Positions 14,501 through 28,914 of a DNA stretch of 64,000 bases are shown here, piece after piece (position 1 is the first letter of the stretch; the number at the start of each line of letters is the position of its first letter). The translations under genes and the position numbers were made by a program. Source of the stretch: Luzula sylvatica (taxonomy: Eukaryota; Streptophyta; Magnoliopsida; Poales; Juncaceae). Below the pieces are notes generated by a model. That model was not told the DNA's origin, did no database searches, and saw only the letters and a list, made by a program, of their open reading frames with translations. The stretch is taken from positions 16,954,667 through 17,018,666 of the forward strand of contig OX326956.1 in NCBI GenBank assembly GCA_946800325.1. The letters run 5' to 3'.

Positions 14501-17500
14501 AATGTTAAAATTGCAGTGTAACACAAGCAAAATACTGAATTTTCATGTCGTACTCTAAATACTCCATAATTGAAGACTAATGCACACAAATTTCAATTTT
14601 TCAAACATTTCTTAAAAATGCATAAACTAAAGTCTAACACACCTTCAAAAAATTCAATTAAGGTATTTTTTTAAAAATTATTAAAATGTTAGTTTAACAC
14701 AAGCAAAATAGTCAATTTTCATGTCGTACTCAAAATACTCCGTAATTGAAGACTAATACACATCAATTTCTTTTTTTTCCAAAATTTCTTAAAAATGCAA
14801 AAACAGAAGTCTAACACCTTCAAAAAAATTAATTATGATATTTTTTTCAAAAATATTAAAATTGAAGTGTAACACAACAAAAATACTCAATTTTCATGTC
14901 GAACTAAAAATACTCCATAATTGAAGACTAACATACACAAATTTCAATTTTTTTCAAATATTTCTTGAAAATACAAAAACAGAAGTCTAACACCTTCAAA
15001 AAATTCAATTAAGATATTTTTGTAAAAATTGTTAAATTTAAGTGTAACACAACAAAAATACTCAATTTTCATGTCGTACTCAAAATATTCCGCAATTGAA
15101 GACTAACACACACAAATTTCAATTTTTTCAAAACTTTCTTAAAAATGCTAAAACTGAAGTCTAACACCTTAAAAAAATTAAATTAAGATATTTTTTAAAA
15201 AAATGTTAAAATTGAAGTGTAACACAAGCAAAATACTGAATTTTCATGTCGTACTCAAAATACTCCATAATTGAAACCTAACACACACAAATTTGAATTT
15301 TTCAAACATTTCTTAAAAATGCAAAAAATGAAGTCTAACACCTTCAAAAAATTCAATTAAGGTATTTTTTAAAAAAATTGATAAAATGTAAGTGTAACAC
15401 AAGCAAAATACTCAATTTTCATGTCGTACTCAAAATATTCCGTAATTGAAGAATAACACACACAAAAAAACAGAAGTCCAACACCTTCAAAAAAATTAAT
15501 GACGATATTTTTTTCACAAATATTAAAATTGAAGTGTAACACAACAAAAATACTCAATTTTCATGTCGAACTCAGAATACTCCGTAATTGAAGACTAACA
15601 TACACAAATTTCAATTTTTTTCAAAAATTTCTTGAAAATACAAAAACAAAAATCTAACACCTTCAAAAAATTCAATGAAGATATTTTTGTAAAAATTGTT
15701 AAATTTAAGTGTCACACAACAAAAATACGGAATTTTCATGTCGTACTCAAAATACTCCATAATTGAAGCCTATCACACACAAATTTGAATTTTTCAAACA
15801 TTTCTTAAAAATGCAAAAACTGAAGTCTAACACCTTCAAAAAATTCAATTAAGGTATTTTTTAAAAAATTATTAAAATTTAAGTTTAACACAAGCAATAT
15901 GCTCAATTTTCATGTCGTACTCAAAATACTCCGTAATTGAAGACTAATACACACAAATTTCTTTTTTTCAAAACTTTCTTAAATGCAAAAACAGAAGTCT
16001 AACACCTTCCAAAAATTTAATTATGTTATTTTTAAAAAAAAATATTAAAATTGAAGTGTAACACAAAAAAATACTCAATTTTCTTGTCGTACTAAAAATA
16101 CTCCGTAATTGAAGACTAACACACAAAATTTTCAATTTTTTCAACACTTTCTTAAAAATGCAAAACCTGAAGTCTAACACCTTCAATAAATTCAATTAAG
16201 ATATTTTTTTTTAAATAAAGTTTAAATTTAAGTGTTACACATTCAAAATACTCAATTTTCTTGTTGCACTCAAAATACTCCGAAATGGAAGACTAACAGA
16301 TAGAAATTTCAATTTTTTCAAAACTTTCTTAAAAATGCAAAAACAGAAGTCTAACACCTTCAAGAAATTTACTAATGATATTTTTTTAAATGTAAAAATT
16401 AAAGTGTTACACAATCAAAATACTCAATTTTCATGTCGTACTCAAAATACTTCCTAATTGAAGACTAACACACACAAATTTCAATTTTTTACAAAACTTT
16501 CTTGAAAATACAAAAACAGAAGGCTAACACATTCAAAAAATTCAATTAATATATTTTTGTAAAAATTGTTAAATTTAAGTGTAACACAACAAAAATACTC
16601 AACTTTCATGTCATACTCAAAATACTCCGCAATTGAAGACTAACACACACAAATTTCAATTTTTCAAACATTTCTTAAAAATGCAAAAACAGAAGTCTAA
16701 CACCTTCAAAAAATACAATTAAGGTATTTTTTAAAAAAATTATTCAAATGTAAGTTTAACACAAGCAAAATACTCAATTTCCATGTCGTACTCAGAATAC
16801 TCCGTAATTGAAGACTAATACACACAAATTTCTATTTTTTCCAAAATTTCTTGCAAATGCAAAAACAGAAGTCTAACACCTTAAAAAAATTCAATTATGA
16901 TATTTTTTTTAAAATATTAAAATTGAAATGTATCACAACAAAAATACTCAATTTTCATGTCGAACTCAAAATATTGCGTAATTGAAGACTAACACACACA
17001 AATTTCAATTTTTCAAACATTTCTAAAAAATGCAAAAACTGAAGTCTAACACCTACAAAAAATTCAATTAAGTTATTTTTATAAAAGTTGGTAAAATGTT
17101 AGTTTAACACAAGCAAAATACTCAATTTTCATGTCGTACTCAAAATATTCTGTAATTGAAGACTAACACACACAAATTTCAATATTTACAAAACTTTCAT
17201 AAAAATGCTAAAACTGAAGTCTAACACCTTAAAAAAATTAAATTAAGATATTTTTTTTTAAAATATAAAAATTGAAGTGGAACACAAAAAAAATACTCAA
17301 TTTTCTTGTCGTACTCAAAATACTCCGTAATTGAAGATTAACACACACAACTTTCAATTTTTTCAAAAATTTCTTAAAAATCCAAAAACAGAAGTCTAAC
17401 ACTTTCAAAAAACTAAATTAAGATATTAACGTAAAAATTGTTAAAATTTACGTGTAACACAACAAAAATACTCAATTTTCATGTCGTACTAAAAATACTC

Positions 17501-17749
17501 CGTAATTGAAGACTAACACACACATTTTTCAATTTTTTCAACGCTTTCTTAAAAATGCAAAACCTGAAGTCTAACACCATCAAAAAATTCAATTAAGATA
17601 TTTTTTTTAAAAATGTTAAAATTGAAATGTAACACAAGCAAAGTACTCAATTTTCATGTAGAACTCAAAATACTTCATAATTGAATACAAACACACACAA
17701 ATTTCAATTTTTTCAAACATTTCTTAAAAATGCAAAAACAGAAGTCTAA

Positions 17750-20700
17750 CACCTTCAAAAAATTCACTTATGATATTTATTTTTTTAAAATGTTAAAATT
17801 GAAGTGTAACACAAGTGAAATACTCAATTTTCATGTAGTACTCAAAATACTCCGTAATTGATAACTAACACACACAAATTTCAATTTTTTCAAAACTTTG
17901 TTAAAAATGCAAAAACTGAAGTCTGACACCTTCACAAAATTCAATTAATGTATTTTTTTTAAATTGTAAAAATGTAAGTGTAACACAAGCAAAATACTCA
18001 ATTTTCATGTCGTACTCAAAATACTCCGTAAATGAAGACTAACACACACAAATTTCAATTTTTTCAAAAATTTCATAAAAATACAAAAACAGAAGTCTTA
18101 ACACCTTCAAAAAATTCAATTATGATATTTTTTTTAAAAAATATAAAAATTGAAGTGTAACATAACAAAAATACTCAATTTTCTTGTCAAACTCAAAATA
18201 CTTCGTAATTGAAGACAAACACACATAAATTTCAAATTTTCAAACATTTCTTAAAAATGCAAAAACTGAAGTCTAACACCTACAAAAAATTCTATTAAGG
18301 CATGTTTTTAAAAGTTGTTAAAATGTAAGTTTAACACAAGCAAAATACTCAATTTTCATGTCGTACTCAAAATACTCTGTAATTGAAGACTAAGACACAC
18401 AAATTTCAATTTTTTCGAACATTTCTTAAAAATGCAAAAATAGAAGTCTAACATCTTTAAAAAAATTAATTACGATATTTTTTTCACAACTATTCCAAAT
18501 GAAGTGTAACACAACAAAAATACTCAATTTTCATGTCGAACTCAAAATACTCCTTAATTGAAGACTAACATACACAAATTTCAATTTTTTTCAAAAATTT
18601 CTTGAAATTACAAAAACAGAAGTCTAACACCTTCAAAAAAGTCCATTAAGATATTTTTGTAAAAATTGTTAAATTTAAGTGTAACACAACAAAAATACTC
18701 AATTTTCATGTCGTGCACAAAATACTCCGTAATTAAAGACTAACACACACAAATTTCAATATTTTCAAAACTTTCTTAAAAATGCTAAAACTGAAGTCTA
18801 ACACCTTATTAAAATTAAATTAAGATTTTTTTTAAAAAAATGTAAAAATTGAAGTGTAACACAAACAAAAAACTGTATTTTCATGTCGTACTCAAAATAC
18901 TCCATAATTGAAGACTAACACACACAAATTTCAATTTTTCAAACATTTCTTAAAAATGCAAAAACTGAAGTCTAACACCTTTAAAAAATTCAATTAAGGT
19001 ATTTCTTTTTTAATTATTAAAATTTTAAGTTTAACACAAGCAAAATACTCAGTTTTCAAGTCGTACTCAAAATACTCCGTAATTGAAGACTAATACACAC
19101 AAATTTCTTTTTTTTCAAAAATATCTAAAATGCTAAAACAGAAGTCCAACACCTTCAAAAAATTCAAAGAAGGTACATTTTAAAAAAATTTTAAAATTTC
19201 AAGTTTAACTCAAGCAAAATACTCAATTTTCATGTCGTACTCAAAATACTCTGTAATTGAAGACTAATACACACAAATTTCTTTTTTTCAAAAATTTCTT
19301 AAATGCAAAAACAGAAGTATAACACCTTCAAAAAATTCAATTCTGTTATTTTAAAAAAAAAATATTAAAATTGAAGTGGAACACAAAAAATACTCAATTT
19401 TCTTGTCGTACTCAAAATACTCCGTAATTGAAGATTAACACACACAAATTTCAATTTTTTCTAAAATTTCTTAAAACTGCAAAAACAGAAGTCTGACACC
19501 TTCAAAAAACTCAATTAAGATATTAATGTAAAAATTGTCAAAATTTACGTGTAACACAACAAAAATACTCAATTCTCATGTCGTACTAAAAATACTCCGT
19601 AATTGAAGACTAACACACACAATTTTCAATTTTTTCAACAATTTCTTAAAAATGGAAAAACTGAAGTCTAACACCTTCAAAAAATTCAATTAAGATATTT
19701 TTTAAAAAAATGATAAAATTGAAATTTAACACATGCAAAGTGCTCAATTTTTATGTAGAACTCAAAATACTCCATAATTAAATACTAACACACACAAATT
19801 TCAATTATTTCAAACATTTCTTAAAAATGCAAAAACAGAAGTCTAACATCTTCAAAAAATTCACTTATGATATTTTTTTTTAAATGTTAAAATTGAAGTG
19901 TAACACAAGCAAAATACTCAATTTTCGTGTAGTACTCAAAATAATCCTTAATTGATTTCTAACACACACAAATTTCAATTTTTTCAAAACTATGTTAAAA
20001 ATGAAAAAACTGAAGTCTAACACCTTCAAAAAATTTAATTAAGATATTTTTTAAAAAAATGGTAAAGTTGAAGTGTACCACAGGAAAAGTACTCAATTTT
20101 CATGTAGAACTCAAAATACTCCATAATTGAATACTAACACCCACAAATTTCAATTTTTTCAAACATTTCTTAAAAATGCAAAAACATAAGTCTAACACCT
20201 TCAAAAAATAAAATTGAGGTATTTTTTTTAAAATAGTTATAATGTAAGTGTCACACAAGCAAAATACTCATTTTTCATGTCGTACTCAAAACACTCCGTA
20301 ATTGAAGACTAACACACACAAATTTCAATTTTTTCAAAAATTTCCTAAAAATGCAAAAACAGAAGTCCAACACCTTCAAAAAATTCAATTATGATATTTT
20401 TTTTTAAAATATTAAAATTGAAGTGAAACACAACAAAAATACTCGATTTTCTTGTCGTAATCAAAATACTCCACAATTGAAGATTAACACACACAAATTT
20501 CAATTTTTTCAAAAATTTCATTAAATTGAAAAACCGAAGTCTAACACCTTCCAAAAACTCAATTAAGATTTTTTTTAAAAAGGTTAAAATTTAAGTTTCA
20601 CATTCAAAATACTCAATTTTCATGTTGCACTCAAAATACTGCGTAATTGAAGACAAACACACGGAAATTTCAATTTTTTCAAAACTTTCTAAAAAATGCT

Positions 20701-23700
20701 AAAACTGAAGTCTAACACCTTAAAAAAATCAAATTAAGATATTTTTTAAAAAAAATTTAAAATTGAAGTGTAACACAAGCAAAATACTGAATTTTCATGT
20801 CGTACTCAAAATACTCCATAATTGAAGACGAAGACACAAAAATTTCAATTTTTCAAACATTTATTAAAAATGAAAAAACTGAAGTCCAACACATTCAAAA
20901 AATTCAATTAAGATATTTTTTTTTTAAATTATTATAATGTAAGTTTAACTCAAGCAAAAGACTCAATTGTCATGTCGTACTCAAAATACTCCGTAATTGA
21001 AGACTAATACACACAAAAAAAAAATTCCAAAATTTCTTACAAATGCAAAAACAGAAGTCTAACACCTTAAAAAAATTCAATTATGATATTTTTTAAAAAA
21101 TATTAAAATTGAAGTGTAACACAACAAAAATACTCAATTTTCATGTTGAACTCAAAATACACCGTAATTGAAGACTAACACACACAAATTTCTATTTTTC
21201 AAACATTTCTTAAAAAGCAAAAACTGAAGTCTAACTCCTACAAAAAATTCAACTAAGGTATTTTTTTAAAAGTTGTCAAAATGTAAGTTTAACACAATCA
21301 AAATACCCAATTTTCATGTCATACTCAAAATATTCCGTAATTGAAGACTAACACACACAAATTTCAATTTTTTCAAAAATTTCTTAAAAATGCAAAAACA
21401 GAAGTCTAACACCTTCAAAAAATTCACTTATGATATTTTTTTTTAAATGTTAAAATTGAAGTGTAACACAAGCAAAATACTCAATTTTCATGTAGTACTC
21501 AAAATAATCATTAATTGATGACTAACACACACAAATTTCAATTTTTTCAAAACTTTGTTAAGAATGCAAAAACTAAAGTCTAACACCTTCAAAAAATTAA
21601 ATTAAGATATTTTTTTTTTAAAATGTTAAAATTGAAGTGTACCACAAGAAAAGTACTCAATTTTCATGTAGAACTCAAAATACTCCATAATTGAATACTA
21701 ACACACACAAATTTCAATTTTTTCAAACATTTCTTAAAAATGCAAAAACATAAGCCTAACACCTTCAAAAAATAAAATTAAGGTATTTTTTTTTAAATAG
21801 TTCAAATGTAAGTGTAATACAAGCAAAATACTCAATTTTCATGTCGTACTCAAAATACTCCGTAATTGAAGACTAACACACACAAATTTCAATTTTTTCA
21901 AAAATTTCCTAAAAATGCAAAAACAGAAGTCTAACACCTTCAAAAAATTCAATTATGATATTTTTTTAAAAATATTAAAATTGAAGTGTAACACAACAAA
22001 AATACTCTATTTTCTTGTCGTAATCAAAATACTCCGTAATTGAAGATTAGCACACACAAATTTCAATTTTTTCAAAAATTTCATAAAACTGAAAAAACAG
22101 AAGTCTAACACCTTCAAAAAACTCAATTAAGATATTAATGTAAAAATTGTGAAAATTTACGTGTAACACAACAAAAGTACTCAAATTTCATGTCGTACTA
22201 AAAATACTCCGTAATTGAAGAGTAACACACACAATTTTCAATTATTTCAACACTTTCTTAAAAATGCAAAAACTGAAGTCTAACACCTTCAAAAAATTCA
22301 ATTAAGATTTTTTTTTAAATAGGTTAAAATTTAAGTGTTACACATTCAAAATACTCAATTTTCATGTCGCACTCAAAATACTCCGTAATTGAAGACTAAC
22401 ACACGGAAATTTCAATTTTTTCAAAACTTTTTTAAAAATGCTAAAACTGAAGTCTAACAGCTTAAAAAAATCAAATTAAGATATTTTTTTAAAAAATGTT
22501 AAAAATGAAGTGTAACACATGCAAAATACTGAATTTTCATGTCGTACTCAAAATACTCCATAATTGAAGACGAAGACACACAAAATTCAATTTTTCAAAC
22601 ACTTATTAAAAATGCAAAAACTGAAGTCTAACCACCTTCAAAAAATTCAATTAAGGTATTGTTTTTCAAAATTGTTATAATGTAAGTTTAACACAAGCAA
22701 AATACTCAATTTTCATGTCGTACTCTAAATACTCCGTAATTGAAGACTAATACACACATATTTTTTTTTTTCCAAAATTTCTTACAAATGCAAAAACAGA
22801 AGTCTAACACCTTAAAAAAATTCAATTATCATATTTCTTTTTAAAAATATTAAAATTGAAGTGTAACACAACAAAAATACACAATTTTCATGTTGAACTC
22901 AAAATACACCGTAATTGAAGACTAACACACACAAATTTCAATTTTTCAAACATTTCTTAAAAAAGCAAAAACTGAAGTCTAACTCCTACAAAAAATTTAA
23001 CTAAGGTATTTTTTTAAAAGTTGTCAAAATGTAAGTTTAACTCAATCAAAATACCCAATTTTCATGTCATACTCAAAATACTCCGTAATTGAAGACTAAC
23101 ACACACAAATTTCAATTTTTTAAAAAATTTCTTAAAAATGCAAAAACAGAAGTCTAACACCTTCAAAAAATTCACTTATGATATTTATTTTTTTTAAATG
23201 TTAAAATTGAAGTGTAACACAAGCAAAATACACAATTTTCATGTAGTACTCAAAATACTCCGTAATTGATAACTAACACAAACAAATTTCAATTTTTTCA
23301 AAACTTTGTTAAAAATGCAAAAACTAAAGTCTGACACCTTCACAAAATTCAATTAATGTATTTTTTTTAAATTGTAAAGATGTAAGTGTAACACAAGCAA
23401 AATACTCAATTTCATGTCGTACTCAAAATACTCCGTAAATGAAGACTAACACACACAAATTTCAATTTTTTCAAAAATTTCATAAAAATATAAAAACAGA
23501 AGACTAACACCTTCAAAAAATTCAATTATGACATTTTTTTAAAAAAATATTAAAATTGAAATGTAACATAACAAAAATACTCAATTTTCTTGTCAAACTC
23601 AAAATACTTCGTAATTGAAGACAAACACACATAAATTTCAAATTTTCAAACATTTCTTAAAAATGCAAAAACTGAAGTCTAACACCTACAAAAAATTCTA

Positions 23701-26700
23701 TTAAGGCATGTTTATAAAAGTTGTTAAAATGTAAGTTTAACACGAGCAAAATACTCAATTTTCATGTCGTACTCAAAATACTCTGTAATTGAAGACTAAG
23801 ACACACAAATTTGAATTTTTTCAAACATTTCTTAAAAATGCAAAAATAGAAGTCTAACATCTTCAAAAAAATTAATTACGATATTTTTTTCAAAAATATT
23901 CCAATTGAAGTGTAACACAACAAAAATAATCAATTTTCATGTCGAACTCAAAATACTCCGTAATTGAAGACTAACATACACAAATTTCAATTTTTTTCAA
24001 AAATTTTTTGAAATTACAAAAACAGAAGTCTAACACCTTCAAAAAATTCAATTAAGATATTTTTGTAAAAATTGTTAAATTTAAGTGTAACACAACAAAA
24101 GTACTCAATTTTCATGTCGTGCACAAAATAATCCGTAATTCAAGAGTAACACACACAAATTTCAATTTTTTCAAAACTTTCTTAAAAATGCTAAAACTGA
24201 AGTCTAACACCTTATTAAAATTAAATTAAGATTTTTTTTAAAAAAATGTTTAAATTGAAGTGTAACACAAACAAAAAACTGAATTTTCATGTCGTACTCA
24301 AAATACTCCATAATTGAAGACTAACACACACAAATTTCAATTTTTCAAACATTTCTTAAAAATGCAAAAACTGAAGTCTAACACCTTTAAAAAATTCAAT
24401 TAAGGTATTTTTTTTTATTATTAAAATTTTAAGTTTAGCACAAGCAAAATACTCAGTTTTCAAGTCGTACTCAAAATACTCCGTAATTGAAGACTAATAC
24501 ACACAAATTTCTTTTTTTTCAATAATATCTAAAATGCTAAAACAGAAGTCCAACACCTTCAAAAAATTCAAAGAAGGTACATTTTAAAAAATTATTAAAA
24601 TTTCAAGTTTAACTCAAGCAAAATACTCAATTTTCATGTCGTACTCAAAATACTCCGTAATTGAAGACTAATACACACAAATTTCTTTTTTTCAAAAATT
24701 TCTTAAATGCAAAAACAGAAGTATAACACCTTCAAAAAATTCAATTATGTTATTTTTTAAAAAAATATTAAAATTGAAGTGGAACACAAAAAATACTCAA
24801 TTTTCTTGTCGTACTCAAAATACTCCGTAATTGAAGATTAACACACACAAATTTCAATTTTTTCTAAAATTTCTTAAAAATGCAAAAACAGAAGTCTAAC
24901 ACCTTCAAAAAACTCAATTAAGATATTAATGTAAAAATTGTTAAAATTTACGTGTAACACAACAAAAATACTCAATTCTCATGTCGTACTAAAAATACAC
25001 CGTAATTGAAGACTAACACACACAATTTTCAATTTTTTCAACACTTTCTTAAAAATGGAAAAACTGAAGTCTAACACCTTCAAAAAATGCAATTAAGATA
25101 TTTTTAAAAAAAATGATAAAATTGAAGTTTAACACATGCAAAGTGCACAATTTTCATGTAGAACTCAAAATACTACATAATTAAATACTAACACACACAA
25201 ATTTCAATTATTTCAAACATTTCTTAAAAATGCAAAAATAGAAGTCTAACACCTTCAAAAAATTCACTTATGATATTTGTTTTTAAATGTTAAAATTGAA
25301 GTGTAACACAAGCAAAATACTCAATTTTCGTGTAGTACTCAAAATAATCCTTAATTGATTTCTAACACACAAATTTCAATTTTTTAAAAATTTATTAAAA
25401 ATGCAAAAACTGAAGTCTACACCTTCAAAAAATTTAATTGAGATATTTTTTAAAAAAATGGTAAAATTGAAGTGTACCACAAGAAAAGTACTCAATTTTC
25501 ATGTAGAACTCAAAATACTCCATAATTGAATACTAACACCCACAAATTTCAATTTTTTCAAACATTTCTTAAAAATGCAAAAACATAAGTCTAACACCTT
25601 CAAAAAATAAAATTAAGGTATTTTTTTTTAAATAGTTAAAATGTAAGTGTCACAGAAGCAAAATACTCATTTTTCATGTCGTACTCAAAACACTCCGTAA
25701 TTGAAGACTAACACACACAAATTTCAATTTTTTCAAAAATTTCCTAAAAATGCAAAAACAGAAGTCCAACACCTTCAAAAAATTCAATTATGATATTTTT
25801 TTAAAATATTAAAATTGAAGTGTAACACAACAAAAATACTCAATTTTCTTGTCGTACTCAAAAAACTCCGTAATTGAAGATTAACACACACAATTTTCAA
25901 TTTTTTCAAAAATTTCATAAAAATGAAAAAACTGAAGTCTAACACCTTCAAAAAACTCAATTAAGATTTTTTTTTTTAAAAGGTTAAAATTTAAGTTTTA
26001 CACATTCAAAATACTCAATTTTCATGCCGCACTCAAAATACTACGTAATTGAAGACTAACACACGGAAATTTCAATTTTTTCAAAACTTTCTTAAAAATG
26101 CAAAAACTGAAGTCTAACACCTTAAAAAAATCAAATTAATATATTTTTTAAAAAAATGTTAAAATTGAAGTGTAACACAAGCAAAATACTGAATTTTCAT
26201 GTCGTACTCAAAATAATCCATAATTGAAGACGAAGACACACAAATTTCAATTTTTCAAACATTTATTAAAAATGAAAAAACTGAAGTCTAACACATTCAA
26301 AAAATTCAATTAAGATATTTTTTTTTAAAATTATTGTAATGTAAGTTTAACTCAAGCAAAAGACTCAATTGTCATGTCGTACTCAAAATACTCCGTAATT
26401 AAAGACTAATACACACCAAAAAAAAAAATTTCAAAATTTCTTACAAATGCAAAAACAGAAGTCTAACACCTTAAAAAAATTCAATTATGATATTTTTTTA
26501 AAAAATATTAAAATTGAAGTGTAACACTACAAAAATACTCAATTTTCATGTTGAACTCAAAATACACCGTAATTGAAGACTAACACACACAAATTTCAAT
26601 TTTTCAAACATTTCTTAAAAAACCAAAAACTGAAGTCTAACTCCTACAAAAAATTCAACTAAGGTATTTTTTTAAAAGTTTTCAAAATTTAAGTTTAACT

Positions 26701-27400
26701 CAATCAAAATACCCAATTTTCATGTCGTACTCAAAATACTCCGTAATTGAAGACTAACACACACAAATTTCAATTTTTTCAAACATTTCTTAAAAATGCA
26801 ACAACAGAAGTCTAACACCTTCAAAAAATTCACTTATGATATATTTTTTTTAAAATGTTAAAATTGATGTGTAACACAAGCAAAATACTCAATTTTCATG
26901 TAGTACTCAAAATAACCCTTAATTGATGACTAACACACACAAATTTCAATTTTTTCAAAACATTGTTAAAAATGCAAAAACTGAAGTCTAACACCTTCAA
27001 AAAATTAAATTAAGATATTTTTTAAAAAAATGTTAAAATTGAAGTGTACCACAAGAAAAGTACTCAATTTTCATGTAGAACTCAAAATACTCCATAATTG
27101 AATACTAACACACACAAATTTCAATTGTTTCAAACATTTTTAAAAATGCAAAAACATAAGTCTAACACCTTCAAAAAATAAAATTAAGGTATTTTTTTAA
27201 AATAGTTAAAATGTAAGTGTAATACATGCAAAATACTCAATTTTCATGTCTTACTCAAAATACTTCGTAATTGAAGACTAACACACACAAATTTCAATTT
27301 TTTCAAAAATTTCCTAAAAATGCAAAAACAGAAGTCTAACACCTTCAAAAAATTCAATTATGATAGTTTTTTAAAAAATATTAAAATTGAAGTGTAACAC
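17750..27400 (+). repeat. Higher-order satellite duplication, ~5.4-kb offset
   Basis: About 17,750-22,000 and 23,160-27,400 are near-copies. Shared rare variants keep a constant offset: TTCACTTATGATATTTAT at 17,763 and 23,171; CTTCGTAATTGAAGACAAAC with an ATAAATTTCAAATTTTC variant at 18,201 and 23,609; and ACACGGAAAT at 20,661 and 26,061. A third ACACGGAAAT monomer at 22,401 shows that a shorter block (1,740 bp, about ten monomers) was also copied inside the interval. The larger block is about 31 monomers, unusually long for a higher-order unit. Confidence 0.85.
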
Positions 27401-27812
27401 AAGCAAAATACTCAATTTTCATGTCCTACTCAAAATACTCCGTAATAGAAGGCAAACACACACAAATTTAAATTTTTTTAAAGCTTTCTTAAAAATGCAA
27501 AAAACTGAAGTCTAACACCTTCAAACAATTCAATTAAGATATTTTTAAAAAAATGTTACAAATGATGTGTAACACAAGCAAAATAGTCAATTTTCATGTA
27601 GTACTCAAAATACTCCATAATTGAATACTAACACACACAAATTTCAATTTTTTCAAACATTTCTTAAAAATGCAAAAACTGAAGTCTAACACTTTCAAAA
27701 AATTCAATGAAGGTATTTTTTTTAAAATTGTTAAAATGTAAGTGTAACACAAGTAAAATACTCAATTTTCACGTCGTACTCAAAATACTCCGTAATTGAA
27801 GACTAACACACA

Positions 27813-28875
27813 CTTCAATTATGGAATATTTTGAGTACTACATGAAAATTGAGCATTTTGCTTGTGTTACATTTCAATTTTAACATTTTGAGTACTTCAT
27901 TTTCTACATTGTTAAGAAATTTTTCAAAAAAAAATTGAAATTTGTGTGTGTTAGTCTCTTCTATTACAAGGAGTTTTGAGGACAACATGAAAATAAAGCA
28001 TTTTGCTCATATTACAATTCAATTTTTACCTTTTTAAGGAAATATGATAATTTTGTTTTTTTTAAGGTATTAGACTTTAATTTTTGCATTTTTAAGAATT
28101 TTTTTGAAGAATAAAAATTTGTGTGTGTTAGTCTCTTCTATTACGAGGTGTTTTGAGGACAACATGAAATTAAAGCACTTTGCTCGTGTTATACTTCAAT
28201 TTTAACATTTTTAAGAAACTATGATAATTTACTTTTTCCGAAGGTTAATTACTTCAATTTTTTTTAAAAGTAAAGTATTTTGAGAACAACAAGAGCATTA
28301 AGCATTTTGCTCGTGTTACACTTCAATTTTAACATTTTGATGAAAATATGATCATTGACTTTTTTGAAGGTGTTAGACTTAATTTTCCACATTTATAAGA
28401 ACTTTTTTAATAAAAATTAGAAATTTGTGTGTGTTAGTCTCTTCTATTACGAGGTGTTTCGAGGACAACATGAAAATTAAGCATTTTGTCTCGTGTTACA
28501 TTTCAATTTTAACATTTTTAAGAAAATATGATACTTTACTTTTTCTGAAGGTATATTAGACTTCACTTTTGGCATATTTCAGAAATTTTTGAAAAAATAT
28601 AAATTTGTGTGTGTTAGTCTTCTTTTACGAAGTATTTTGAGGACAACATGAAAATTAAGCATTCTGCTTGTGTTACACTTCAATTTTTATATTTTTAAGA
28701 ACACTTTGAAAACAATCGAAATTTGTGTATATTAATCTTCTTTTACTAAGTATTTTATGAATAACATGAGCATTAGGCATTTTGCTAGTGTAACCCTTCA
28801 ATTTTCACATTTTTATGAAAATATGATAATTGACTTTTTTTTTAAGGTGTTAGACTTTATTTTTGCATTTTAAAG

Positions 28876-28883
<8 letters not shown>
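27813..28883 (-). repeat. Inverted, diverged satellite monomers (proximal part)
   Basis: At 27,812 the forward text ending GACTAACACACA is joined to CTTCAATTATGGAATATTTTG, the reverse complement of the satellite box CAAAATACTCCATAATTGAAG. The first inverted monomer is close to the forward array. The following ones carry a distinct signature (GAGGACAACATGAAAATTAAGCATTTTGCTCG read on the plus strand in pieces) and are eroded, with unequal spacing. The GTGTGTTAGTCT landmark appears near 27,947, 28,121, 28,427 and 28,607. This is the frayed edge of the satellite domain. Confidence 0.9.

Positions 28884-28911
<28 letters not shown>
28884..28911. repeat. (AT)n microsatellite, left border of insert
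   Basis: Uninterrupted AT dinucleotides. They replace the segment of an inverted satellite monomer between GCATTTTAAAGAAATT and TTTGTGTGTGTTAGTC. Confidence 0.95.

Positions 28912-28914
<3 letters not shown>

Larger units (their letters stand above)
1..27812 (+). repeat. 175-bp AT-rich satellite DNA array
   Basis: The landmark CCGTAATTGAAGACTAA recurs at 11, 185, 360, 534, 687, 862 and 1037 and onward to about 27,790, a spacing of 174-175 bp with occasional shortened monomers (153 bp between 534 and 687). About 155-160 head-to-tail monomers fill the region, all in the same orientation and with no interruption by a recognisable transposon. Each monomer carries the anchors ATTTTCATGTCGTACTCAAA, TAACACACACAAATTTC and GTCTAACACC. 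No coding signal is present; the short open frames on the minus strand are satellite read in one frame. The array starts before base 1, so its full size is unknown. Centromeric, pericentromeric or subtelomeric location cannot be decided from sequence alone. Confidence 0.97.

Noticed and set aside
6754..20554. Several 60-85-codon minus-strand open frames with similar peptides inside the satellite
   Set aside because: They are the satellite monomer read in one frame; the peptides repeat with the monomer period and have no start, codon or domain signal.
1..27812. Regularly spaced repeats resembling a CRISPR array
   Set aside because: Whole ~175-bp monomers are repeated without unique spacers, in a plant nuclear setting; this is satellite DNA.
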